A DNA stretch of 57,454 nt from Rhodocyclaceae bacterium. GTDB taxonomy: Bacteria > Pseudomonadota > Gammaproteobacteria > Burkholderiales > Usitatibacteraceae. Position numbers and translations under genes: made by a program. Each line of letters opens with the position of its first letter. The first letter of the stretch is position 1. The stretch is taken from NCBI GenBank assembly GCA_020247395.1, contig JADCJC010000040.1, forward strand, positions 1 to 57,454, in the 5' to 3' direction. Below, in pieces: positions 17,602-27,184 of the stretch. The notes below the pieces were generated by a model. The model saw nothing but the letters and a program-made list of their open reading frames with translations, did no database searches and was not told the origin of the DNA.

Positions 17602-18666
17602 ATGACCCAACGCCTGCTCGACATCCAGAACCTGTCTTTCGCCTACGCCACCAGCAAGTCAATCTGCAACGCGCTCAACTTCAAGATCAACGACGGCGAT
17701 ATCGCCTGCTTGCTTGGCCCCAGCGGCTGCGGCAAAACAACCGTGTTGCGGTTGATTGCTGGATTCGAGCGACCACTTGCCGGCAGTATTCAGGTTGGCG
17801 GCCGAGAACTCACCAGCCACCGGGTGTTCGTCGAACCGGAGGATCGCGCAATAGGTTATGTCTTCCAAGACTTTGCATTGTTCCCGCACCTGACGATCAC
17901 CAAGAATGTTGCGTTTGGTCTGCGCAACATGCCGAGCGGAGCCATCAATGAACGCGTGGCAGAGATGTTGGAGCTGGTCGGAATGACCAAGTACGGGTCG
18001 CGTTACCCGCACGAGTTATCCGGTGGACAGCGACAACGCATCGCCCTGGCGCGCGCGCTCGCGCCGCGCCCGTCGTTACTGCTGATGGACGAGCCGTTTT
18101 CCAGCCTTGACATTGAGTTACGCGAAAAACTGAGCACGGAGGTGCACGAACTCCTGAAGTCGCAGCACACCACGGCGCTGTTTGTTACTCACGACCAGAA
18201 CGAGGCGTTCTCAATCGCCGACACGGTGAGTGTGATGAACGACGGCGCAATCGAGCAAACCGACACTGCGTACAATCTTTACCACCGCCCTGCGTCTCGG
18301 TTTGTCGCGGATTTTGTCGGCCAAGGCGTGCTGATTGCCGGTCGTGGCATGGCGAACAGAATGATCGGCACCGAACTTGGCAATATGCATGCGGCCGACG
18401 ATACCAGCGTGGCGATCGAGTCCGGCGAGGCATACGACGTCCTGCTCCGGCCGGACGACATTCAACACGATGATGATAGCCCGACCACCGCGATGGTGAT
18501 ACATAAGGCGTTTCGCGGCGCGGACATTTTGTACACACTCAGGCTCGACAGCGGTACGCACTTATTGTCGCTGGTGCCATCACATCACAACCATGAGTTG
18601 GGCCAGAAAATTGGCATCCGTACGGAAATAGACCATGTCGTTGCATTTCGCGCCCACGTTAGCTGA
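17602..18666 (+). CDS. fbpC: Fe(3+) ABC transporter ATP-binding protein
   Basis: Energises ferric iron import at the inner membrane. From the ATG at 17602 (354 aa) it has Walker A GPSGCGKT (39-46), the Q-loop YVFQDFALFPHLT, signature LSGGQ (139-143), Walker B LLLMDEPFSSLD (159-170) and switch His in FVTHDQ. A C-terminal TOBE-like regulatory region follows (about 250-354). The frame is open back to 17425, but that part runs through the Fur box and promoters, so the internal start is used. A permease partner (FbpB, with about 12 membrane helices) is missing from the neighbourhood. Confidence 0.93.
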   Translation: MTQRLLDIQNLSFAYATSKSICNALNFKINDGDIACLLGPSGCGKTTVLRLIAGFERPLAGSIQVGGRELTSHRVFVEPEDRAIGYVFQDFALFPHLTITKNVAFGLRNMPSGAINERVAEMLELVGMTKYGSRYPHELSGGQRQRIALARALAPRPSLLLMDEPFSSLDIELREKLSTEVHELLKSQHTTALFVTHDQNEAFSIADTVSVMNDGAIEQTDTAYNLYHRPASRFVADFVGQGVLIAGRGMANRMIGTELGNMHAADDTSVAIESGEAYDVLLRPDDIQHDDDSPTTAMVIHKAFRGADILYTLRLDSGTHLLSLVPSHHNHELGQKIGIRTEIDHVVAFRAHVS

Positions 18667-18777
18667 GGTACCCCTGCTGGCGCCATTAATTCATGCATCT
18701 CACTAATGTGACGTAGCTTTCATCATCGCAGCGCGGGTATCGGCTAGACTGCTTTTAAACCACTACAGTTCTCAGCG

Positions 18778-19530
18778 ATGCTACCAACTCAGCCTCTTGA
18801 TTGGTCATTCACACGGTCGGCGCTCAACCTGCTTTGCCGCACACTGGCTGCACTTCTCGCTGGCGCTACCACGCCCCCAGCATGGTCGGCCAGACCAATG
18901 ATTACCGACGACGCGCGAGTCACAGACGCTCTCGGCTGCCAAGTCGAAACGTGGCTGCGACGGGAGCCTGGGCCGCCACGAGTCACGGAATTTTGGGCAC
19001 TCCCGGCTTGTAACCCAACTGGAAACATCGAAATGACGTTGGGCGGCGCAACACGCCAAGAGGCCGGTGAACCACGCCAGAGTACTATTCAAGCGCAACT
19101 GAAGACCATCTTAATACCGTTGGAAACAGATGGTTTCGGACTCGGCATCGCTGCCGGCGTCTTGCGCCGAGACGGGCGGGGCGCACCGGCCTCACCCATC
19201 GATAGCGCCTACTTGTATGCGCCAATGAGCAAGGCACTCGCCGGTGATCGCGTGGTGCTGCACCTGAACATTGGCGCGTCCCATGACCGGAACGAGCGAA
19301 AAACTTTTCGGACTTGGGGGTTAGGCTCGGAGACGGCAATCACGTCGCGAATCTACCTGATTGCTGAGACTTTTGGAGACGGCACGGGTGCCCCATTTCG
19401 GCATGCCGGTTTTCGTTTTTGGCTGTTGCCAAATCGACTACAACTTGATACCACCCACGGCCAACGCGCGGGCAGCGCGAACAGCCGCTGGATAAGCGTT
19501 GGCATGCGGGTTCTACTTCCCCCAAAATAG
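18778..19530 (+). CDS. Exported protein of unknown function, metal-cluster type
   Basis: 250-aa protein with a probable signal peptide (about 12-38, ending near WSA-RP). The mature protein starts RPMITDDARVTDALGCQVETWLRR, a pattern seen in exported, probably beta-rich proteins encoded near heavy-metal efflux pumps. Alternating hydrophobic stretches (GFGLGIAAGVLRR, VVLHLNIGASHD, ITSRIYLIAETFG, RWISVGMRVLL) look like antiparallel strands of a small outer-membrane barrel. It lies 71 bases upstream of the sensor kinase gene and probably belongs to that block. The function is not known. Confidence 0.7.
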   Translation: MLPTQPLDWSFTRSALNLLCRTLAALLAGATTPPAWSARPMITDDARVTDALGCQVETWLRREPGPPRVTEFWALPACNPTGNIEMTLGGATRQEAGEPRQSTIQAQLKTILIPLETDGFGLGIAAGVLRRDGRGAPASPIDSAYLYAPMSKALAGDRVVLHLNIGASHDRNERKTFRTWGLGSETAITSRIYLIAETFGDGTGAPFRHAGFRFWLLPNRLQLDTTHGQRAGSANSRWISVGMRVLLPPK

Positions 19531-19601
19531 GCTTTCGACGAAAATCTTCAGCTCCCAGGCTTTGCCTCGATCAGACATGCTCCCCACCATAACTGTCCCA
19601 A

Positions 19602-20726
19602 GTGACCACTGAAGCGGTGAAAAGCTTAAGCGACAAGATTGCCCGTGCGACGCTGTCGCCAACGCTTTCGCCGACCGCTGCTGCATTCACTGTTGCATTG
19701 GCTGTCGCCACGATTGCAGTTGTTGACTATGCCACCGGCATCCACATTTCGTTACTGTTCTTTTATTTACTACCAGTGGCATTTTCAGTCGCCTGGCTAG
19801 GTAAACGCATGGCGGTAATTGTTGCCATCGCAATCATTCTGATACGTGTCACAGGCGACTGGATTGGTTACGGTGAACAGATGTTGCCGCACTGGTACTT
19901 CTGGAACGCCTTGACCTCACTAGTCGTTTTTTTAATTGTTATCTGGATGCTGGATGCGTTCCTGTCCCTGCAACGGCAACTGGAACAGCGAGTTAAGGAT
20001 CGTACTGCCGCGCTCATTGAATCAGGCCGTGTTCGACGTCAACTCGAAGACGAGCTACTAGCCGTCGCGACTAGGGAGCGCAATGCGATCGGCCACGAAC
20101 TTCACGACGAGATTTGCCAGCACTTGGTCGGAACCGCGCTTGCGGCCCAGGTGCTCGTCAAAAAACTCGCAGAGGAAAAAAACCCCTTGGCACCCAAAGC
20201 AAGCGCAATCGTCAGTCTGGTGGAAGAAGGCGCGAACAAAGCGCGGCAACTTGCACACGGCTTGCTCCTTACGGAAGTCGAACCATCAAGCCTCGAACAA
20301 AAGCTGTCAGATCTGGCGGATGATACGCGGCAACTCGGCGCGACAGACGGAATCATTTGTGTGTTCAAGCAATCCGGTGACACATTTATCCATGACCCGG
20401 GAATTGCCACGCAGATACTTCGTATTGCTCAGGAGGCGTTGCGCAACGCCTCAAAACACGCCCGGGCGACAAATATTGAAATTTGTCTTTCAGGCGACGA
20501 AACAGCAATTACCCTGACCGTGACCGACGATGGTTGCGGGGTTGACACTGCGGTTGCGAATCCTTCCGGCATGGGACTACGTGTGATGGCCAATCGGGCA
20601 GCATTCATCGGCGCGACATTTGTAATCAAGAACAGAAACGACGGTGGCACCGAAATTTTGTGCCGCCTTCCCAAGCCTCATGGCGCTGGCGCAGCTGTCG
20701 ATTCCACGGTAGCAGTCGCCGCTTAA
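19602..20726 (+). CDS. Membrane sensor histidine kinase, NarL/HisKA_3 type
   Basis: Signal-sensing kinase of 374 aa that should phosphorylate the regulator encoded next. The N-terminal third (about 25-125) holds four or five closely packed membrane segments with very short loops (VDYATGIHISLLFFYLLPVAFSVAWLG...), so the signal is probably sensed within the membrane rather than by a periplasmic domain. A coiled-coil linker precedes the dimerisation/phosphoacceptor helix ERNAIGHELHDEICQHLVGTAL, where the first His is the likely phosphorylation site. The ATPase part has EALRNASKHA (N box) and TDDGCGVD (G1). The start is a GTG at 19602, without a strong ribosome site. Confidence 0.87.
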   Translation: MTTEAVKSLSDKIARATLSPTLSPTAAAFTVALAVATIAVVDYATGIHISLLFFYLLPVAFSVAWLGKRMAVIVAIAIILIRVTGDWIGYGEQMLPHWYFWNALTSLVVFLIVIWMLDAFLSLQRQLEQRVKDRTAALIESGRVRRQLEDELLAVATRERNAIGHELHDEICQHLVGTALAAQVLVKKLAEEKNPLAPKASAIVSLVEEGANKARQLAHGLLLTEVEPSSLEQKLSDLADDTRQLGATDGIICVFKQSGDTFIHDPGIATQILRIAQEALRNASKHARATNIEICLSGDETAITLTVTDDGCGVDTAVANPSGMGLRVMANRAAFIGATFVIKNRNDGGTEILCRLPKPHGAGAAVDSTVAVAA

Positions 20727-20733
20727 CTTGACG

Positions 20734-21387
20734 ATGGAACCGATTCGAGTCTATCTGGTAGACGATCACCCGCTCGTAAGAGAATGGCTGACCAACTTGC
20801 TTCGCATGGAATCGGATATTGCCGTAATTGGCGAAGCTGACGATCAGGCGAGCGCGCTTCGGGATATCGAGAACCTGACTCCGGATGTCGCCGTGCTTGA
20901 TTTATCGCTCAAGCGCGGGTCGGGCCTGGAACTTATCAAGGCACTACAGCAGCGGGCGGCTGGCACCCGCGTTTTGGTGCTGTCGATGCACGAACAGATT
21001 AGTGATGTCGAGCGGGCAATGCGGGCCGGCGCGCGTGGCTACGTGATGAAACGCGAGTCAACTAGCCAGATTGTGAGCGCAATCCGTAATGTGCATCATG
21101 GAAAAATCTTCGCCGCACCGGATGTGCTAGCGCAGCTCACCGAGCGCATCTTCAGCCAAGCAGCGCGGGTGACCAACTCGCCACGCGAGCTATTGAGTGA
21201 CCGAGAACTGGAGGTTTTCGCTAGGCTAGGTGCTGGCCAATCGACGAGAAAGATTGGAGACGATCTGGGGGTCAGCCAAAAGACCGTGCAGACTTATTGC
21301 GCCCGCATCAAGGAAAAACTCGCGTTGAGTGACGCTGCAGAGTTGATGCAAGCTGCCGTTCGGTTCCATGACACAGGGTCTTGCTGA
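20734..21387 (+). CDS. LuxR/NarL-family response regulator
   Basis: DNA-binding regulator paired with the upstream kinase (7-base gap). From the ATG at 20734 (217 aa) the receiver domain has the acidic pair Asp10-Asp11, phospho-acceptor Asp56 (VAVLDLSLKRG) and the conserved Lys in GYVMKRES. A GerE/LuxR helix-turn-helix follows from about 155 (LSDRELEVFARLGAGQSTRKIGDDLGVSQKTVQTY). A TTG at 20728 is a possible alternative start. It is next to the RND efflux genes, whose partners are usually OmpR-type regulators. Confidence 0.9.
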   Translation: MEPIRVYLVDDHPLVREWLTNLLRMESDIAVIGEADDQASALRDIENLTPDVAVLDLSLKRGSGLELIKALQQRAAGTRVLVLSMHEQISDVERAMRAGARGYVMKRESTSQIVSAIRNVHHGKIFAAPDVLAQLTERIFSQAARVTNSPRELLSDRELEVFARLGAGQSTRKIGDDLGVSQKTVQTYCARIKEKLALSDAAELMQAAVRFHDTGSC

Positions 21388-21507
21388 AACAATTCGGACG
21401 CACCATCGGCAATGTTGAGTTGCCGGCGGAATGTACGACATTACCTGACAAGCATCAGGCAGACAGTAGGACAGACAAGGTTGATCCCAAAGGTCTAGCA
21501 TTGTCGG

Positions 21508-22860
21508 ATGAAAACTCGCCATCGGCTAAATCCAGTGCGAGAGATAGCGCACTTGCCGCTGCTTGCCTGCGTTGCGCTCTACGGCACGTCAAGTTTTGCG
21601 CAGGTGTGCCCACCGCTCCCAGATGTGGTTGCCGTTGCGCTCACCCTCGGCTTGGCCGAGGCACGCATTGCCAGCTGCAACCGTGACGTTCTCGCCGCGC
21701 AAAGGTCATTTGAAGCCGCCAATGCAGACCGTCAAATCGCCGGCCAGCGACCTAACCCAAGCCTTTCCCTTGGCGCGAACAACATAAACCCCCGAACGGG
21801 GATTGGCAGCGGCCCACTCCGCGACAAGACCATTGACTCGTCGGTTCGCCTCGACCAACTTATAGAGCGTGGGAACAAGGGTTCGTTACGCGAACAGCAG
21901 GCTGACGCCATTCTACGAGCGGCGGATGCCGACGTCAGTGAGATACAGCGGCAACAGCGTGCGCAGATCCGCAGCTTGTTCTTCGAACTCGCATATCAGC
22001 AAGAGAGAATCGAGCGAATGCGCTCCTTCGCCGATGTCGCAAAGGCAAATCAGTCCGCTGCGCAAAAACGACTTGCCGCAGGTGACCTAGCCGAGATAGA
22101 GGCCTCTCGATTTCGGCTCGATGCCATCCGCAGCGAAAACGATGTGCGAGCTGCGGAAACGGATCTTGCGCGAGCGCGGTCGGACCTCGCACGGGCAATC
22201 GCAGCCGATGGTCACGCACTCGTGTTAAAGGTCATTGCGCCCAACCCCCTGCCGCCACCTGGGGCCGCGTCACTAACCTCACAGCCGCCCGCGAATCTTG
22301 ACCGAGCCGATGTCGCTGCGGCCAAACACCGCGTGAGTGCGGCAGAGACGGCTAGATTACTGGCTAGAGCCATTTCCACTCGGGACGTATCCGTCAGCGC
22401 ACAATTTGACAGGTGGCCAGTTAGTGGCAGCAATACGCAGGGCACTGGAAATTCTTTTGGGCTCTCCGTGACCATACCACTATTGATCCGGCACGCCAAT
22501 GAAGGTGAAGTGCGTCGTGCTTCTGTGGACCTAGATGCTGCTCGTGACCAGCTGCGCCGGATCGAGGTTCATGCCGAGCTCGAACAACGTCTCGCCCATG
22601 ACAGCTGGACCGCCGCAGCATTGCGCCTGATGCAATTAGAAATCGACCTGCTGCCGGTTGCCCGCCGGATAGCCAACGCCGCTGAATTTGCCTACTCGAA
22701 ACGAGCGATTAGCGTCATCGAGTTGCTCGATGCGCGCCGCAATCTTAAGTCCGCAGAACTTGAAGTCTCCCTGGCGCGCGCTGATGCCGGAAAAGCATGG
22801 GCCGCTTGGGCGGCCGCGACGGAGCCCCTCACACCGCGCCCAAGTGGGGCAACACCATGA
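21508..22860 (+). CDS. czcC: Outer-membrane efflux protein, CzcC-like (TolC family)
   Basis: Outer-membrane channel of a tripartite RND pump. The 450-aa protein has an N-terminal signal (cut near SFA-QV) and two repeated OEP domains rich in long alanine/arginine helices, including RPNPSLSLGANN, the QADAILRAADADVSEIQRQQRAQIRSLFFELAYQ helix and GNSFGLSVTIPLLIRHANEGEV. These match the CzcC/CusC group. Its stop overlaps the czcB start (ATGA). The start ATG lacks a clear ribosome site. Confidence 0.87.
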   Translation: MKTRHRLNPVREIAHLPLLACVALYGTSSFAQVCPPLPDVVAVALTLGLAEARIASCNRDVLAAQRSFEAANADRQIAGQRPNPSLSLGANNINPRTGIGSGPLRDKTIDSSVRLDQLIERGNKGSLREQQADAILRAADADVSEIQRQQRAQIRSLFFELAYQQERIERMRSFADVAKANQSAAQKRLAAGDLAEIEASRFRLDAIRSENDVRAAETDLARARSDLARAIAADGHALVLKVIAPNPLPPPGAASLTSQPPANLDRADVAAAKHRVSAAETARLLARAISTRDVSVSAQFDRWPVSGSNTQGTGNSFGLSVTIPLLIRHANEGEVRRASVDLDAARDQLRRIEVHAELEQRLAHDSWTAAALRLMQLEIDLLPVARRIANAAEFAYSKRAISVIELLDARRNLKSAELEVSLARADAGKAWAAWAAATEPLTPRPSGATP

Positions 22861-24077
22861 GGATAACCACTTTGCTCAACGCTGATCACGATCCGCACCG
22901 AAAGTCTTCTCCGCGCCTGTCAACGACTCTACTGACAGCAATCGTAATGGTCGCACTCACTTCATGCAGCAAGAAGCCCGAGGCCAGTTCAGACATCATC
23001 CCGACGGTCACGGGTGAAACCATCACGTTTGCAGCAAACGATGTTTCACTTAAAACAATTCAAGTCGCGAAGGTGGAGGCACCGCGCGAGCTGGAAATCA
23101 ACATTCCGGGGCGTATCGTCTGGAATGAAGATCGCACCGTTCGTGTTTTTACGCCGTTCTCAGGTCGCGTCGGGCGTATTTTCGCTGATGTTGGGAGCAG
23201 GGTCCAAAATGGGCAGCCACTTGCGCAGCTACAGTCACCCGACTTTGCAACGGCGCAGGCGGACGCCCAAAAAACAAGCGCTGTGGTAACCGTCGCCAAG
23301 CAAGCCCTCGCGCGTGCCAAAGAGCTATCTGCCAATGGCATCGTCTCAGCCAAGGACTTGCAACAAGCGGAAGCCGACTACGCGACCGCCGAGGCAGAAT
23401 CCAGCCGCGCTAACGCGCGTCTGTTCATGTACGGGCAGGATGCAAAATCACATGCCACCTACCAGCAGTTTTCCTTGAACAGCCCGCTTGCCGGCGTCGT
23501 TGTAGAACGCAATCTGAACCCGGGCCAGGAACTGCGTGCTGACCAGCCAGGCGTACCGCACTTTGTCGTAACCGATCCGACTCAGCTATGGCTTCAGCTT
23601 GACGCCAGCGAGAGTGATTTGCGCTCACTCAAGCCAGGAACCGCAGTACTAGTCTCTGCTACCCAGTATCCAGACGACACTTTCCGCGGAGAAGTGCGCC
23701 AAGTTTCGGACTTCATTGATCCAGTCTCGCGAACACTCAAGATACGCGGCACGATTGACAACAAGGACTTGCGGCTAAAAGCGGAAATGTTCGTGACTGC
23801 CCGCGTGACACTAGCGAGGGGGGAGTACCCCTTAGTACCGGAAAAGGCGGTGTTCCTTGATGGCGTACGCAGTTTTGTCTTTGTGAGAACCGGACCCGGT
23901 GTATTTGTGCGTCGCGGCATCAAACCCCTTACGCTACGCAATGGTATGTTGCCCGTGACGTCTGGCCTCAACGAAAATGACGAAGTGGTAGTGGCAGGAT
24001 CACTGTTCCTCCAGCAAATGATCGCGGCCGCGCTTGTTCGAAGTGACGCAACCCAGGCCGCGCGAGCAAAGAACTGA
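22857..24077 (+). CDS. czcB: RND efflux periplasmic adaptor, CzcB-like
   Basis: Membrane-fusion subunit linking inner and outer membrane parts of the pump. From the ATG at 22857 (406 aa) there is a lipoprotein signal with LTSC (Cys37), then the beta-barrel/lipoyl segments (PGRIVWNEDRTVRVFTPFSGRVGRIFADVGSRVQNGQPLAQLQSPDF), a coiled-coil hairpin (about 130-190) and the C-terminal adaptor domains (LRLKAEMFVTARVTLARGEYPLVPEKAVF). The frame is open 20 codons upstream inside czcC; the ATGA overlap marks the real start. No extra N-terminal His-rich metal-binding domain is visible. Confidence 0.92.
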   Translation: MRITTLLNADHDPHRKSSPRLSTTLLTAIVMVALTSCSKKPEASSDIIPTVTGETITFAANDVSLKTIQVAKVEAPRELEINIPGRIVWNEDRTVRVFTPFSGRVGRIFADVGSRVQNGQPLAQLQSPDFATAQADAQKTSAVVTVAKQALARAKELSANGIVSAKDLQQAEADYATAEAESSRANARLFMYGQDAKSHATYQQFSLNSPLAGVVVERNLNPGQELRADQPGVPHFVVTDPTQLWLQLDASESDLRSLKPGTAVLVSATQYPDDTFRGEVRQVSDFIDPVSRTLKIRGTIDNKDLRLKAEMFVTARVTLARGEYPLVPEKAVFLDGVRSFVFVRTGPGVFVRRGIKPLTLRNGMLPVTSGLNENDEVVVAGSLFLQQMIAAALVRSDATQAARAKN

Positions 24078-24079
24078 TC

Positions 24080-27000
24080 ATGCGCGGACTGATTCAGTAC
24101 TCGTTGCGACAGCCGCTCATCGTCCTGTTGGGCACACTGATTTTCTCGGTCGGCGGCGTAATCGCATTCATAAATCTACCCGTCGAAGCGTTTCCTGACG
24201 TCTCAGATACGCAGGTAAACGTTATCGCGCTGTTTCCCGGGCATGCTGCAGAAGAGGTTGAGCGTCAGGTTACGATTCCGATTGAAACAGCGCTAAACTC
24301 CACGCCAAATGTCGTGAGAATGTTCTCTCACACGCAGTTTGGTTTGTCGTACATCATCCTCACCTTCAACGACAGGCCGAACGACATGACGGTCCGTCAG
24401 CAGGTGTTTGAACGACTCAAGAGCGTTGATCTCCCGCTAGGAGTGACACCCGACTTAGCGCCGTTATCGACGGCAATTGGTGAAATTTTTCGCTTCCGGT
24501 TGCGCGGAGACGGTTACTCCACTCAGGAGTTACGAACCCTGCAGGATTGGTTGGTTGAGCGCCAATTGCGCCAAGTGCAAGGCGTGGCCGATATCGTCAC
24601 TCAGGGTGGCACCATCAAGCAATATGTGGTTAATCCCGACCTCGCCAAGCTGAGGGACTATAAGCTCACACTAACTCAGTTATTCACCGCATTGCAACGC
24701 GCAAACTCAAATGCAGGCGGAGGTGCGGTTACTCAAGGGCGGCAGCAGTACCTAGTGCGCAGTATCGGCAGCTTCCGCTCGTCGACCGACATCTCGCAAG
24801 TCGTGGTGGCCGTTAACAAAGGCGTGCCAATACTCGTTAGAGATGTTGCCGACGTGGTCACTTCCGGCGCGCCACCGCAGGGCCTGGCTGGCCAAGACGA
24901 CGCCGACGATATTGTGAACGGCATCGTAGTCATGCGAAAGGGCGAGAATCCGTCGCGAGTGCTGAAACAGTTGAAGGCAAAAATTCAAGTCCTCAACGAG
25001 TCGATCTTGCCCAAAGGCGTCAGAGTCGTGCCCTACTATGACCGCTCCTGGTTAATTGATAAAACACTAAAAACAGTGTTTTCCAACTTGGTCGAAGGCG
25101 CGATGCTGGTTATACTGGTGTTGTTTCTGTTTTTGGGAAATCTACGCGCCGCCATGATTGTGGCCGCGATCATTCCATTGGCGTTACTTGCGACATTTTT
25201 GGGACTAACCTTCGTTGGCATCCCCGCCAATCTACTCTCTCTCGGCGCGATGGATTTCGGCATCATCGTCGACGGAGCAGTAATCGTGGTGGAAAACATC
25301 ATGCGCAGACTCTCCGAACTGAAAGATGAGCGGATCACCGATCCTGCGACACGGATGCAAGCAATCATCGATGCTGCGACTGAGGTCGCAAGGCCTACCG
25401 TTTTTTCGATGATTATCATCATTGCGGCGCACATCCCAATCTTCACGTTGCAGCGCCATGAGGGCAGAATTTTCTCACCGATGGCTTGGACGGTCACCTC
25501 TGCATTGGTGGGTTCGCTTGTTCTGTCGCTGACTCTGGTGCCTCTTCTTACCTATTTATTCGTTCGACGGGGCGTGCCCCACCAGGATAACGCCCTGGTA
25601 GCTAAATTGAAGTCCTGGTACGAGCCAGCGCTGCGTTGGGCGGTTGCACAGCCGAAGAAAGTTGTTACCGTCGCCGTAGCAACACTTAGCTTGAGTCTTG
25701 CAGCTGGCACGCAGATTGGTAGCGAATTCTTGCCGGAACTCAATGAAGGTTCCATCTGGGTAAATGTCTTCCTCCCGCCCTCAGTGTCTCCTGCGGAAGC
25801 CCAAGAGCAAGCACGCGCCATACGGCAGAAACTTCGCGCGGTATCAGAAGTTCGTACGGTAATTTCAAAAGTCGGTCGGCCAGATGACGGCACTGATCCA
25901 AAGATTTTTAACGCGGCCGAGTTCTTTGTGGAAGTCGCGCCGGAATCGGAATGGCGTGCGGGCAAGACCAAAGAGGATCTCATCAAAGAAATGGACGCCT
26001 TTGTCTCAACACTAGCCGGCGTCGACCCCTCGTTTTCGCAACCTATCCGCGACAATGTCCTCGAGTCAATTTCACAAATTGATGGTCAGATTGTGATTAA
26101 GGTGCGGGGAGATGATCTTGACCGCTTAAACCAGCATGCCCGCCGTATTCTAGGGCAGATTCAGAAGGTACCCGGAGTGGTGCGGGCGTTTGTAGATCGC
26201 GAGGGAACGTTACCGCAGTACGTGCTGGAGATAGATCGTCCTGCTGCAGCAAGGTACGGCATCAATGTCGGCGACATTCAGGATCTGATTGAAACCGCAA
26301 TGGCGGGCCGAGCCACGTCAGAGCTTTGGGAAGGCGAGCAACACTTCAGTGTGGTAGTTCGTCTCAAGGACGGTGCCAGAACGTTGCCGAACCTATCTAA
26401 TCTGTTTGTCGCCACGCCCGATGGTAGTGCACAGATCCCCCTGTCACAGTTGGTTCGTTTCCGCTCAATCTCTGGTGCGATGAATATTGCGAGGGAAAAT
26501 GCCCGTCGGGTCGTATCCATCGGCGTATTTATTCGCGACCGTGACATGGGCAGTGTCGTCCGCGACATGCAAGCCCGCGTAGGTGAATCAGGCGAACTAC
26601 GCGCAGGCGAGGAAATCTCTTGGACAGGAGAATTTGAGAATCAGGAGCGGGCGATGAAACGCCTAGCGTGGATTGTGCCCCTCTCGATACTGCTGATCTT
26701 TATTCTCTTGTTCGACGCGTTCCAGTCCGTGAAATGCGCGGCGCTCATTACCGCGAATATTCCCTTTGCACTGATCGGCGGAATTTTTGCACTGCTGATT
26801 ACGGGTATCCCACTCTCCGTGTCAGCCGCAATTGGCTTCATCGCCCTGTTCGGCCAAGCTGTGCTCAACGGCGTGGTCATGGTCACCTACTTCAATCAGT
26901 TACGTGCTGGCGGCATGCAGATTCAACAAGTCGTTATTGAGGGATCCGTCGTGCGAATGCGCACCGTGCTAATGACCGCGCTGCTGGCGATGTTTGGACT

Positions 27001-27184
27001 GTTACCGATGGCCTTGTCACATGCAATCGGTGCCGAGACTCAACGGCCGCTGGCGGTGGTGGTGATTGGTGGGTTGGTGTCGGCGACCTTGTTGACACTG
27101 CTAGTGCTGCCAACCTTATACGCGGTGTTTTTCCGGATCGAGCAACAATTGATTGCGGATGCGCCAAACGCCGATGCCCGCTGA
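24080..27184 (+). CDS. czcA: Heavy-metal efflux RND transporter, CzcA-like
   Basis: Inner-membrane proton/metal antiporter of 1034 aa, the usual family length. It has the RND topology: helix 1 (11-32), a large periplasmic domain, helices 2-6 (about 335-500), a second periplasmic domain and helices 8-12 (about 865-1025). Helix 4 carries DFGIIVDGAVIVVEN with Asp392, Asp398 and Glu405, the proton-relay pattern of the Zn/Co/Cd group (HME1) rather than the Cu/Ag group. Metal choice is inferred from this motif only. It starts 2 bases after czcB; the downstream glycosyltransferase start lies inside its last codons. Confidence 0.94.
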   Translation: MRGLIQYSLRQPLIVLLGTLIFSVGGVIAFINLPVEAFPDVSDTQVNVIALFPGHAAEEVERQVTIPIETALNSTPNVVRMFSHTQFGLSYIILTFNDRPNDMTVRQQVFERLKSVDLPLGVTPDLAPLSTAIGEIFRFRLRGDGYSTQELRTLQDWLVERQLRQVQGVADIVTQGGTIKQYVVNPDLAKLRDYKLTLTQLFTALQRANSNAGGGAVTQGRQQYLVRSIGSFRSSTDISQVVVAVNKGVPILVRDVADVVTSGAPPQGLAGQDDADDIVNGIVVMRKGENPSRVLKQLKAKIQVLNESILPKGVRVVPYYDRSWLIDKTLKTVFSNLVEGAMLVILVLFLFLGNLRAAMIVAAIIPLALLATFLGLTFVGIPANLLSLGAMDFGIIVDGAVIVVENIMRRLSELKDERITDPATRMQAIIDAATEVARPTVFSMIIIIAAHIPIFTLQRHEGRIFSPMAWTVTSALVGSLVLSLTLVPLLTYLFVRRGVPHQDNALVAKLKSWYEPALRWAVAQPKKVVTVAVATLSLSLAAGTQIGSEFLPELNEGSIWVNVFLPPSVSPAEAQEQARAIRQKLRAVSEVRTVISKVGRPDDGTDPKIFNAAEFFVEVAPESEWRAGKTKEDLIKEMDAFVSTLAGVDPSFSQPIRDNVLESISQIDGQIVIKVRGDDLDRLNQHARRILGQIQKVPGVVRAFVDREGTLPQYVLEIDRPAAARYGINVGDIQDLIETAMAGRATSELWEGEQHFSVVVRLKDGARTLPNLSNLFVATPDGSAQIPLSQLVRFRSISGAMNIARENARRVVSIGVFIRDRDMGSVVRDMQARVGESGELRAGEEISWTGEFENQERAMKRLAWIVPLSILLIFILLFDAFQSVKCAALITANIPFALIGGIFALLITGIPLSVSAAIGFIALFGQAVLNGVVMVTYFNQLRAGGMQIQQVVIEGSVVRMRTVLMTALLAMFGLLPMALSHAIGAETQRPLAVVVIGGLVSATLLTLLVLPTLYAVFFRIEQQLIADAPNADAR

